Assembly (NCBI RefSeq): GCF_040358255.1
Contig: NZ_CP132938.1
Location: forward strand, 1,426,001-1,490,000
Direction of reading: 5' to 3'
From: Tunturibacter gelidoferens
Lineage (GTDB): Bacteria > Acidobacteriota > Terriglobia > Terriglobales > Acidobacteriaceae
Length of the DNA: 64,000 nt
Part shown: piece by piece, positions 52,265 through 59,617 of the stretch
Position numbering within the stretch: position 1 is the first letter of the stretch
Layout: every line of letters starts with the position of its first letter
Translations under genes and position numbers: made by a program
Notes under the pieces: model-generated
Told to the model about the DNA's origin: nothing
The model's input: only the letters and a program-made list of their open reading frames with translations
The model's database searches: none

Positions 52265-52732
52265 ATGTCGTCTGCTTCTTTCAAATCAGTTGAATCTGAA
52301 GAGACCTTGTCGCTGCGGATGCCTGCGGTGAAAGCGGTGAGAGCACAGGGCGTTATTGCCTGGTCGAGCCTCTTCTTCGTGCTTCTGCAAAGCGTCTGCA
52401 GCTTCTTTGTTGCTCTGGATGGTCTGCGTGTTGTGATTGGAGTGGGCGCATTGGCTGGCATCACACAGGCCGGGATGACCTGGGACAAAGTTCACACGGA
52501 CTGGATTCGCGTGCCCATGATTGGGTTTGCTCTGGTGGGTGCGGTACTGAACCTGGCGATTCTGCGGCGTGTTCGATATCTCCGCAGCCGCCCTTCGTCG
52601 CTCTGGCGTCAAAGGCCTCTGACCCAGCGCAAGATTCGACTGGAGCGGGTGCAGTTGGTTTTATCGCTGGTCACGCTGGCGCTTATAGCGATTGAAGAGC
52701 TGATGCACTTTCACACGTTTCATCGGATGTAA
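52265..52732 (+). CDS. Multi-pass membrane protein of unknown function
   Basis: The 155-residue product has four hydrophobic segments (about residues 32-52, 56-75, 90-108 and 132-147) with GVIAWSSLFFVLLQSVCSFF and LSLVTLALIAIEELMHFHTF. The central loop has Arg-rich stretches (RRVRYLRSRPSSLWRQRPLT). No family is recognised. It is transcribed alone between yqeY and a secreted-protein gene, and the 3' end borders a degraded scar. Confidence 0.6.
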   Translation: MSSASFKSVESEETLSLRMPAVKAVRAQGVIAWSSLFFVLLQSVCSFFVALDGLRVVIGVGALAGITQAGMTWDKVHTDWIRVPMIGFALVGAVLNLAILRRVRYLRSRPSSLWRQRPLTQRKIRLERVQLVLSLVTLALIAIEELMHFHTFHRM

Positions 52733-52770
52733 TCTTCGATTTCGCATGGGTTGGCGCCTCTATCTTCGCT

Positions 52771-52887
52771 ACCAGTTGAACTTCCGAGCTGCGATGATGG
52801 CGGAGCCTTGCAAGGGAGGCCGACGGATTAACTGCGCGCAGATGGGAAGCTGGTGAGCGGGATTCGTTAAGGCGGAGCCGGCGAAAT
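52771..52887. pseudogene. Composite scar of TonB receptor 3' end and yqeY 3' end
   Basis: 52772-52825 aligns (minus strand) with the 3' end of the TonB receptor gene at 53568: it keeps PLQG, IIA and FNW at the expected spacing. Immediately after it, 52831-52887 aligns (plus strand) with the last codons of yqeY (LRADGKLVSG...), with frameshifting indels. Both pieces are degraded and not translatable as a unit. Confidence 0.75.
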
Positions 52888-52971
52888 AAATCAGGCGCTT
52901 CGAGGGTAGATTTCTGGATTGCGTGGCCGATGGCGGCCAGTGTATATTTCTCGGCCATCGAGGTAACAACT

Positions 52972-53427
52972 ATGCGAAAGATTCTATGCGCGTTAGCGCT
53001 ATTAGCGTTTGCGACGCCGCTGCTGGCAAGTGATCCCTTCGTTGGGACATGGACGCTCAACTCGGCAAAGACGAAATATACGACCGGTACCGCACCAAAG
53101 AGCGTGACGCTTGTGATTGAGGAGCAGGGCGCCAATCTTCAAGTGACTGGTACTGGTACGACGGGAGATGGCTCGCCGATATCGGTGAAATATACGGTTC
53201 CGATCAAGGGCGGGGTGGGGACTGTACAGGAGGGCGACTTCGACGGAGTCAGCTCAAAGCTGGTCAGCTCTCACAGCCGCGTTAATACTTTTACGAAAGC
53301 CGGAAAAGAGATCAGGACACGCCATACCGTCGTTTCAACAGACGGGAAGACGCTTACGACCACAGTCAAGGGAACGGGACTGGACGGGAAACCGGTGGCG
53401 GGGGAGGACGTTTACGACAAACAGTAG
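52972..53427 (+). CDS. Small exported protein, lipocalin-like beta fold
   Basis: The 151-residue product has a signal peptide (ILCALALLAFATPLLASD) and FVGTWTLNSAKTKYTTGTAP, a motif that recurs in acidobacterial exported beta-barrel-like proteins, then beta strands such as VTLVIEEQGANLQVTGTGTT and TVVSTDGKTLTTTVKGTGLD. It is suited to binding small hydrophobic ligands or to a structural role, but no function is known. ATG 52972 gives a clean signal peptide; an upstream start is less likely. Confidence 0.7.
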   Translation: MRKILCALALLAFATPLLASDPFVGTWTLNSAKTKYTTGTAPKSVTLVIEEQGANLQVTGTGTTGDGSPISVKYTVPIKGGVGTVQEGDFDGVSSKLVSSHSRVNTFTKAGKEIRTRHTVVSTDGKTLTTTVKGTGLDGKPVAGEDVYDKQ

Positions 53428-53517
53428 CCTGGCGGTTGACAGGGATTGAAGCTTGGATGCGCCTGAGGGGATCTTGAAGGTTAGGTGTGATCTCCATGGA
53501 TTGCAGAGAGCAAGGGG

Positions 53518-53556
53518 TTGGGGGTTCCTGAGCGCTGTTTATTCGGGAACCCCCAA
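53518..53556. terminator. Bidirectional intrinsic terminator
   Basis: Perfect 11-bp stem TTGGGGGTTCC / GGAACCCCCAA around a 17-base loop, with A/T-rich ends, between the secreted-protein gene and the convergent TonB receptor gene. It can serve both strands. Confidence 0.85.
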
Positions 53557-53567
53557 TTTGTGTCGGG

Positions 53568-55442
53568 CTAATGGCGCGATGTGGTCCAGTTGAATTCCGT
53601 ACCGGCGATGATGGTGCGGCCTTGCAGGGGGACTTGCGGGATCTCCTGGTAGCCGGTGTTGCTGAGGTTCAGAAGGCGAAGGTAGGGGCGGATGCGGCCT
53701 GTGTTGCGGGAGAGGGCGACGTCCCAGAGCGGGTAGGCGGTCTGCTGGGTGCGCTGGACGACGTTGACCTGGGTGTGGGCGTTGATCTGGTGGCCTGCTC
53801 TTCCAAAGATTGCGCCGGGGAGGGTGCCGTTCCAGGCGAAGATGGCGTTTTGTGCGGCGTAGTTATAGGCGTACTCGGAGATGAGGTTGGGTGGTGGGGC
53901 TGCTGCGTGGGCGGCGGTGTAGCTGAACTGCAGATTCTGGGTGGTGGTGAGGCGGAGGCGGAGGGTGGTCTCGGCTCCTGTGATGTTGAGGTTCTGGATG
54001 TTGACGGCCTGGTAGGGTTGGGCGAAGGTGAGGGCTGGGGTGGCGAGGGCTAGTTTCGAGTAGTCGATGGTGTCTTTTTGCTGGAGGCGGAAGCCTGTGG
54101 CAGTGAGTGTTAGGCGGCTGTTGGTGGGGTTCCAGTCGAGGCCGGCTTCGAAGCTCCAGGAGGACTCGGGTTTGAGGTTGGGGTTGCCGATGGTGGTGGG
54201 GTCGGAGTAGTAGAGATCGACGTAGGTGGGGAGACGGAAGCCGTGGCCGGCGCTGGCGCGGAGGCGCGTGGTGTGGGTGAGGGTGTAGGCGGCGGCGATT
54301 GAGGGGGAGAAGACATTGCCGTTGCTGGAGAGGACTTCGTCGCGCGCGCCGAGGGAGAGGGAGAAGCGGCCGAGGGCGCGGAGGTCGAGGTTGGCGTAGC
54401 CTGCGCCCTGGTTGCGGGCGTGCTGGCCTAGCGAGTTGGAGTGGATGGAGTCGCCGTCGGCTTCGAGGCCGTAGGAGAGGGTGGTGTTGGGGGTGAGGGT
54501 GTCGGCGCGGCGGAGGGCGGCCTCGTAGCTGGTGGCGATGTGGTTGTTTTCGTAGATCTGGGGCTGGTCGGCGAAGAGGACGAAGAGGTCGGAGTGGCGG
54601 CGGTAGCCGTAGCTGGCTGCGGTGCGTTGGCCTAGCTGCTGCTGGATGCTGGCGAACCAGCCTTTGGTGCGCTCCCAGGAGGGATAGGGGCCGTAGAAGA
54701 GGTTGGCTCCGTAGGGGCGGTCGCTTACTGCGAGGAGGATGTCGGTCGTGCCGGGCTTGAGGGTGAGCCAAGTCTCGGAGGCGAGGGCGTTCGAGGAGTA
54801 GTTGCGGTCGGGGATAAAGCCGTCGGAGGTGTCGCGGCTGCCGGTGAGTTGGGTGGCGATGGGGCCCTGGGTGTAGGAGGCGCGGAGATGCTGCTCGATG
54901 GAGGAGTAACTGCCGCCGCCTGCGCTGCCGATGAGGGTGAGGCCTGGGGCCGGGGGCTGGGTGAGGAGGTTGACGGCGCCGCCGATGGCGTCAGAGCCGT
55001 AGAAGGTGCTGCCGGAGCCGTGGAGGATGTCGATGCGGGTGACGGCGTCGAGGGGGACGGGGATGTCGAGGTTGAGGTGGCCGGTTTCGGGGTCGTTGAT
55101 GCGGAGGCCGTTGAGGAGGATGAGGGACTGTTCGAAGGTGGTGCCGCGGAGGGAGAGGTCGGCCTGGACGCCGTTGGCCGCGCGGGCCTGGAGGTTGAGG
55201 GAGGGGTCCTGTCGGAGGAGGTCAACGACGGAGTTTGAGACGAGGGGCTGGTCGCGGGGGGAGATGAGGTTGACTGCGCGGTCGCTCTCGGCGAGAGGGA
55301 GGGGCTCGAGGGTGGTGGTGACGGAGATGCTTTGGGCGATCGAGGTGAGCTTGTCTGGGGATGAGACTGGCGATGAAGGCTGCTGCGCGACGGACAGACC
55401 ACAGGCGAGGAGTGGGAGACAAAGGTGGGGAGGGATCTTCAT
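53568..55442 (-). CDS. TonB-dependent outer-membrane receptor
   Basis: The 624-residue product has a signal peptide (KIPPHLCLPLLACGLSVAQ), a plug domain (about residues 40-170) with VVDLLRQDPSLNLQARAANG and SLRGTTFEQSLILLNGLRIN, and DAIGGAVNLLTQPP before a C-terminal beta-barrel. The barrel ends in PLQGRTIIAGTEFNW, an aromatic-terminated strand as in outer-membrane proteins. It is smaller than most siderophore receptors and resembles BtuB/FecA-like small receptors, so it may take up a cobalamin-type or metal complex; the ligand is unknown. I use ATG 55442; a start eight codons upstream is possible. Confidence 0.88.
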   Translation of the reverse strand: MKIPPHLCLPLLACGLSVAQQPSSPVSSPDKLTSIAQSISVTTTLEPLPLAESDRAVNLISPRDQPLVSNSVVDLLRQDPSLNLQARAANGVQADLSLRGTTFEQSLILLNGLRINDPETGHLNLDIPVPLDAVTRIDILHGSGSTFYGSDAIGGAVNLLTQPPAPGLTLIGSAGGGSYSSIEQHLRASYTQGPIATQLTGSRDTSDGFIPDRNYSSNALASETWLTLKPGTTDILLAVSDRPYGANLFYGPYPSWERTKGWFASIQQQLGQRTAASYGYRRHSDLFVLFADQPQIYENNHIATSYEAALRRADTLTPNTTLSYGLEADGDSIHSNSLGQHARNQGAGYANLDLRALGRFSLSLGARDEVLSSNGNVFSPSIAAAYTLTHTTRLRASAGHGFRLPTYVDLYYSDPTTIGNPNLKPESSWSFEAGLDWNPTNSRLTLTATGFRLQQKDTIDYSKLALATPALTFAQPYQAVNIQNLNITGAETTLRLRLTTTQNLQFSYTAAHAAAPPPNLISEYAYNYAAQNAIFAWNGTLPGAIFGRAGHQINAHTQVNVVQRTQQTAYPLWDVALSRNTGRIRPYLRLLNLSNTGYQEIPQVPLQGRTIIAGTEFNWTTSRH

Positions 55443-55513
55443 GCGATTGAGTTCTACTTCCATCATCCGCTGAAATGAGATTGGGTTGGGAGTAGTTTTG
55501 TTTTGCTATAAAT

Positions 55514-55530
55514 AGTTGAACTGCTTAACT
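55514..55530. promoter_or_regulatory. Imperfect palindrome between TonB receptor and MarR gene
   Basis: AGTTGAACTGCTTAACT is an imperfect inverted repeat with AGTT/AACT ends, AT-rich in a GC-rich genome, in the divergent promoter region. Size and position fit a MarR-type operator; binding is inferred. Confidence 0.4.
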
Positions 55531-55561
55531 AAAGCAGATTTGCAATTGGTGTGAGGGAAGA

Positions 55562-55590
55562 CAACAGATTCCCTTCGGGGATGACAACAA
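55562..55590 (+). repeat. R3 hairpin element, short copy 3
   Basis: CAACAGATTCCCTTCGGGGA then TGACAAC. It keeps AGATTCC...GGxATGACAAC but with a shortened stem (CCC/GGG) and TTC loop, relative to copies at 13820 and 26619. Confidence 0.65.
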
Positions 55591-55644
55591 AAGAGCACGG
55601 CGGGCTCCGCGCCAGCCGCTCCTTTGAGCTAAAGGTGAGGTCGG

Positions 55645-56103
55645 ATGAGGATTGAAGCTTTTTTGCGGCAGAGCCCTGTGTTTCAGGCCAGCCGGATTGC
55701 CCGGCGGATGGATGCTTCGCTGAACCTTGTGTTGAAACACGAGGAGGTGACTGCGTTTGAGGCGATGGTGCTGGCAGCGATCTTCTTTGAGAAGCGCGGG
55801 CAGATCAAGCCGTCGGCGCTGGCTGAGGCGTTTGAGACTACGCGAAGCAACGTGAGTCATTGCATCTCGTCGCTTGAGGCGAAGGGTCTGGTGGAGCGGA
55901 GGATCGACCCGGAGGATGCGCGGGCGGTACAACTGTTGCTGCGGCCGCTGGGGAAGAGGAGAGCGGTGAGGGTGATGGGGATTCTGGATCGAATGCAGCG
56001 GCGATTTGAGGATGATATGGGGGCGCAGAAGTTGGAGACGATGCTGGCGCAGATGGCGGCGGTGGAGGAGCTTTGTGCGCGGATGGCTGCTGCCGGACGC
56101 TGA
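55645..56103 (+). CDS. MarR family transcriptional regulator
   Basis: The 152-residue protein has a winged-helix MarR plan: a helical dimer N-terminus, a recognition region (AEAFETTRSNVSHCISSLEA) and the wing (KGLVERRIDPEDARAVQLLL) with the Asp-x-Arg motif. It is divergent from the TonB receptor and close to a candidate operator, so receptor control is a plausible inference. A Cys within the helix-turn-helix region (SHCISSLE) could make it redox-sensitive. Its downstream neighbour is an OsmC gene, a common MarR/OhrR companion. Confidence 0.85.
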   Translation: MRIEAFLRQSPVFQASRIARRMDASLNLVLKHEEVTAFEAMVLAAIFFEKRGQIKPSALAEAFETTRSNVSHCISSLEAKGLVERRIDPEDARAVQLLLRPLGKRRAVRVMGILDRMQRRFEDDMGAQKLETMLAQMAAVEELCARMAAAGR

Positions 56104-56178
56104 GGTTGTATCTAAGGCGAATAATTTGAAAACGGACCGGTGTAATCGAGTGTCCAATGAAATAGGAGAGAGCGACTA

Positions 56179-56607
56179 ATGATTGCCGAGACAGTTTGGA
56201 CGAAGGAGATGGAGTTTGAGGGGCGCTCTGAAAGTGGCCATAGCGTGGTTTTCGATGGTGGCGACCGGCACGCCAACGGTCCTTCCCCAATGGAGGCGGT
56301 GCTGATGGCCCTTTGCGGTTGCACATCCGTCGATGTGGTTTCGATCCTCAAAAAGAAGCGCGAGCCCCTGACCAGCCTTACGGTGTCTGCAACCGCTGAA
56401 CAGGCCGCTGCGCCGCCCCGGGTGTTTACAAGGATTGTGCTGACTTACCGGATTGGCGGGGCTGTCTCAAAGAAGGCTGCCGAAGACGCGGTTGAACTCT
56501 CGAAGAATAAGTACTGTTCGGTCTCGAAGATGCTGGAAAAGGCCGCCCAGATCGACTTCAGGATCGAATACGCGAACGACTCCAGCGGGGACGTCTCGAG
56601 CAAATAG
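56179..56607 (+). CDS. OsmC family protein
   Basis: The 142-residue product has the OsmC plan: an N-terminal beta segment (EFEGRSESGHSVVFDGGD), the motif GPSPMEAVLMALCGCTSVDV, where the reactive Cys lie near residues 46-48, and a second Cys near 110 (KNKYCSVSKMLEKA). OsmC/Ohr proteins reduce hydroperoxides with thiols; the Y-C-S-V-S-K-M spacing matches the YhfA-like OsmC subgroup, so general peroxide detoxification is likely but substrate is uncertain. It lies 75 bases downstream of the MarR gene and is convergent with the RNase HI gene. Confidence 0.88.
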   Translation: MIAETVWTKEMEFEGRSESGHSVVFDGGDRHANGPSPMEAVLMALCGCTSVDVVSILKKKREPLTSLTVSATAEQAAAPPRVFTRIVLTYRIGGAVSKKAAEDAVELSKNKYCSVSKMLEKAAQIDFRIEYANDSSGDVSSK

Positions 56608-56609
56608 GG

Positions 56610-57305
56610 TTATTCGCGGATGATTTTTACGAAGACGCCGTTGGGGAGGGTGGTGCCGCCGAGGATGTGGACGACGCCGTCTTTGGTGAAGCCGCGGAGC
56701 ATGGTGTCGGCTTTGGCGTAGGGGTTGGGTGGGGCTTCGGATTTGGTTGGGTATGGGGTCGCCTTCGGCGGCGGAGTGGAAGGGCTGGTGCTTGAGCCGG
56801 TGGCTGGTGTGCGGCGCATTCCGCGGTCCATGGCTTCGTTGGCGAGGCGGTCGGCGTCTTTGTTTTTGTGGCGGAGGGCGTGCGAGATCTCGAAGCCTTC
56901 GAGTTTTGCGATACGGCGCTTGGCCTCTTCGTAGAGGGGCTTGAGGTCAGGGCTTTTGACCTGATATTTGCCCTGGATCTGCTTGACCATCAGTTCGGAG
57001 TCCGAGACGACGCGGAGGCGGGGGTGGTGGTGGTCGAGCGCGTACTGGAGGCAGCCGAGGAGGCCGGAGTATTCGGCGAAGTTGTTGGTGCGCATGCCGA
57101 GGAACTCGGAGAGTTCAGCGAGGACGTTGCCGTGGTCATCCTGGATAAGAGCGCCGTAGCCGGAGGGGCCGGGGTTGCCACGGGCTCCGCCGTCGCAGTG
57201 GGCGTTGATCCAGTCGTTTTGAGGTTTGGGGTTTTGAGGCCTGGACGGAGTAGAGGCTGGGGTCTCTGCGAAGAGGCTGGGAGCGGGGGTCGGGCGAGGA
57301 GGCAT
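56610..57305 (-). CDS. Ribonuclease HI-like protein with C-terminal extension
   Basis: The 231-residue product has a polar proline-rich leader (1-30) and an RNase H fold: HCDGGARGNPGPSGYGALIQ with the first catalytic Asp, NFAEYSGLLGCLQYAL with the Glu, SDSELMVKQIQGKYQVK with the next Asp, and the last His/Asp region (HKNKDADRLANEAMDRGM). This is the RNase HI family that removes RNA from RNA:DNA hybrids. The C-terminal 60 residues (with DTMLRGFTKDGVVHILGG) are an unusual extension. It is convergent with osmC by three bases. Confidence 0.88.
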   Translation of the reverse strand: MPPRPTPAPSLFAETPASTPSRPQNPKPQNDWINAHCDGGARGNPGPSGYGALIQDDHGNVLAELSEFLGMRTNNFAEYSGLLGCLQYALDHHHPRLRVVSDSELMVKQIQGKYQVKSPDLKPLYEEAKRRIAKLEGFEISHALRHKNKDADRLANEAMDRGMRRTPATGSSTSPSTPPPKATPYPTKSEAPPNPYAKADTMLRGFTKDGVVHILGGTTLPNGVFVKIIRE

Positions 57306-57390
57306 TGGGATGAGTTTACCGAAACGGAGCGCTCGGGTGACTTCGGCGGGTCAATCGATGGAGACAGCTGGAACAACAGCTAGGGCAGAT

Positions 57391-57452
57391 ACGAAATACG
57401 GGGGTCTCTCCACTGCGGCGACAAAGTGCGCCGCCTTCGGTCGAGATGACGA
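57391..57452 (+). repeat. R2 hairpin element, copy 2
   Basis: Same flanks as copy 1 (ACGAAATACGGGGGTCTCTC and CTTCGGTCGAGATGAC). The stem is now GCGGCG / CGCCGC around an 8-base loop, quite different in sequence from copy 1 but still paired. Confidence 0.8.
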
Positions 57453-57660
57453 TGTTATTCCGGCTGGGTGAAGTAACAGCTACCCCTGCAGCGCGCCAAG
57501 TGGGCGGTTTGCGGTCGAGATGACTAGCGGGTAGTGGTCAAGTTTCGAAGTTGCCCTCTACCGACGAGTGTATGGGTTGAGTTGGGCTGCCCCTTTTGTG
57601 GGATCTGGTGATGCTCACCTTTCCGAAGTTTGGGGGTCTATTGGGGTGTAGTTCGATTTC

Positions 57661-57676
57661 CTGACTCCGGAGTCAG
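57661..57676. promoter_or_regulatory. Perfect palindrome holding the sigma gene ribosome-binding site
   Basis: CTGACTCCGGAGTCAG is a perfect 16-base palindrome. Its GGAG half lies eight bases before ATG 57681, so a protein that bound here, or a local hairpin, could block initiation. Confidence 0.55.
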
Positions 57677-57680
57677 AACG

Positions 57681-58472
57681 ATGAATGCAGATGTTGCTGG
57701 GTTGAATCCTGGCGGGGAGTTGTCTTCTCCGCTCGCTGTGGGGCTCCGAAAACGGCACGTCAGCCCGTTTGCTACGGGATTATTAGGTGCAGCCGCTGTA
57801 GAATCGTTGCCAGCGATGGCAAAAGCAGCGGCTCAATCCGGAACCAGGAACGGCGGCAAGCTGACGCAGGCGCAGCTCGACGCTCGTGCCCAGCAGCGGA
57901 CCGAAGACGATGAACTGATTCGCGAGGCGCAGAAGGGCCAGCGAACTGCGTTCGACGCTCTGGTGCGGCGATATGACCAGTCTGTGCTTCGGCTGGCGCT
58001 GCATATGCTCGGTAATGAGCAGGATGCGCAGGATGTCCACCAGGAGGCCTTCATCAAGGCGTATCGACACCTGGGGAACTTCCGGTTCGAGTGCAGCTTT
58101 TATACATGGCTTTACCGGATTGTCACAAACCTTTGCCTGGACCAGTTGCGGCGGAGAAAGAGCCGCAGGGAAGATCCGGCGACGGTGCTGGATGCCAGTG
58201 GCGATGAGATGGACCTGATGGCCAATATCACGGACGACCGGGCGATGGCGAACCCGGGGCGGGAGTTGGACCGGAAGGTGATGAGTGAGCGGATCGGCGA
58301 GGCTTTGAACAAGCTGACACCGCGCGAGCGAACGGTGTTCGAGCTGAAGCACTATCAGGGGCTGAAGCTGCGGACGATTGGCGAGATGTTGAGCACGACA
58401 GAAGAGACGGCTAAGAATACGCTGTTCCGGGCTACGCGAAAGCTGCGGGCTAATCTGGCGGAGCTGCGGTAA
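57681..58472 (+). CDS. ECF RNA polymerase sigma factor
   Basis: The 263-residue protein has sigma2 (about residues 92-165) with RLALHMLGNEQDAQDVHQEA and FIKAYRHLGNFRFECSFYTW, and sigma4 (about 210-260) with LTPRERTVFELKHYQGLKLR and EETAKNTLFRATRKLR. It recruits RNA polymerase to a set of extracytoplasmic-function promoters. An unusually long N-terminal leader of about 80 residues precedes sigma2; ATG near 57816 would give a conventional length. The ribosome-binding site for the chosen start lies in the palindrome at 57661. The anti-sigma gene follows on the same strand. Confidence 0.9.
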   Translation: MNADVAGLNPGGELSSPLAVGLRKRHVSPFATGLLGAAAVESLPAMAKAAAQSGTRNGGKLTQAQLDARAQQRTEDDELIREAQKGQRTAFDALVRRYDQSVLRLALHMLGNEQDAQDVHQEAFIKAYRHLGNFRFECSFYTWLYRIVTNLCLDQLRRRKSRREDPATVLDASGDEMDLMANITDDRAMANPGRELDRKVMSERIGEALNKLTPRERTVFELKHYQGLKLRTIGEMLSTTEETAKNTLFRATRKLRANLAELR

Positions 58473-58575
58473 CGCCGGTGAGTTGTGAGTGCAGGTACGT
58501 TGGGAATGATTTTATAAGGGCGCACGCAGAGCCTACAAAAAGCAAACAAAATTTGAGGCTGGTTGAGGTAGGACA

Positions 58576-59553
58576 ATGAAGTGTGAGAGCGCAAGAGATT
58601 GTATCGTTTTGTTGAAGTACGGCGAGCTGCCGGATGAGCTGGCTGGGGGGCTGGAACAGCATCTGACCGAATGCGAGGGTTGCCGCGCGGAGCTGGAAGC
58701 TTTCCAGGTGTTTGAAGAGCGGTTGGCGTTGTTGCCGGTGCTGGAACCTTCGCCGAATCTTCTGGCGCAGTCGCGGATGCGGCTTGATGACGAGCTGGAT
58801 ATGATTCCGCCACATGGGTTTCTTACTCAACTGAGGACAAATTTCTATCGTTGGCTGGGGCATGTGCAGGGCGCTCCGGCGCTGGCGACACTGTTGCTGG
58901 GAGTGGGTTTTCTGGCGGGTAACTTTACGCTGCGCTACCAGATGGCGCACGCTCCGAAGCCTCAGAAGCCGGTGATTGTTACGGGTCCGGATGAAGGCGT
59001 TGATAGAGGCGCTGTCGCTAACGTGACCGGGATTGTGACGATGCCGAACTCGGAGTTGGTGCAGGTTACCTACAACAGGGTGGTTCCGGAGACGATGGAG
59101 GGGTCGTTGGATAGTCCGCAGATTCGGAACCTGCTGATGGTGGGCACACGTTCTGCTGCTGCAGATGGAGTGCGAAAGCAATCGGTTGAGCTGCTGACGA
59201 GCGAATGCAAGTTAGGGCATGCGTGCCAGCCGACCGCTGTAGATGGTGCGGAGATTCGTAACGCTTTGATGGTCTCGCTGCGATATGACCAGGATGCCGG
59301 CGTTCGGATGACGGCGCTGCAGGGGTTGCAACATTTTGTGGGGCAGGACCAGCATGTGCGCGATGCGGTGCTGGAGGCAGTCATGCATGATTCGGATGCG
59401 CAGGTTCGTAAGATCGCGATTGGGTTGCTGGAGCCGGTGCAGTCGGACTCGAGCGTGCGGCAGGTGCTGCGAACGGTTTCAACGCAGGACGCAAATCCCT
59501 TTATCCGGACGGCTTCTTATAATGCGCTGCAGGGTTCCGCGGATATTCAGTAG
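58576..59553 (+). CDS. Anti-sigma factor with zinc-finger and HEAT-like repeats
   Basis: The 325-residue product has an N-terminal zinc-binding anti-sigma domain (HLTECEGCRAELEAF, H-x-x-x-C-x-x-C) at about residues 29-43, a single membrane helix (APALATLLLGVGFLAGNFTL, about 99-118) and a periplasmic region with repeated helical pairs, including VRKQSVELLTSECKL, VRMTALQGLQHFVGQDQHV and VRKIAIGLLEPVQ. This is like HEAT repeats. It should hold the sigma factor inactive until an envelope signal arrives. HEAT-like sensor domains are unusual in this role. Confidence 0.85.
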   Translation: MKCESARDCIVLLKYGELPDELAGGLEQHLTECEGCRAELEAFQVFEERLALLPVLEPSPNLLAQSRMRLDDELDMIPPHGFLTQLRTNFYRWLGHVQGAPALATLLLGVGFLAGNFTLRYQMAHAPKPQKPVIVTGPDEGVDRGAVANVTGIVTMPNSELVQVTYNRVVPETMEGSLDSPQIRNLLMVGTRSAAADGVRKQSVELLTSECKLGHACQPTAVDGAEIRNALMVSLRYDQDAGVRMTALQGLQHFVGQDQHVRDAVLEAVMHDSDAQVRKIAIGLLEPVQSDSSVRQVLRTVSTQDANPFIRTASYNALQGSADIQ

Positions 59554-59617
59554 GCGCAGGAAAGATAGCGCGCTCGATCGCCTGAGTGCGAGAGCAAGCG
59601 CGAATGAGGGTAGGCAG

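Larger units (their letters stand above)
57306..57680. other. Intergenic region with R2 repeat and palindrome
   Basis: No convincing gene. It holds R2 copy 2, a partial second R2-like segment around 57481-57525 (GCGGTCGAGATGAC end), and the perfect palindrome next to the sigma-factor start. Confidence 0.6.

Noticed and set aside
53571..54053. Plus-strand frame over the TonB receptor 3' end
   Set aside because: Antisense shadow; the product is Gly/Val/Asp-rich as expected for the complement of a coding strand.
55443..55645. Cobalamin riboswitch upstream of the TonB receptor
   Set aside because: The leader is short and AT-rich, and no conserved B12-box-like sequence is recognised.
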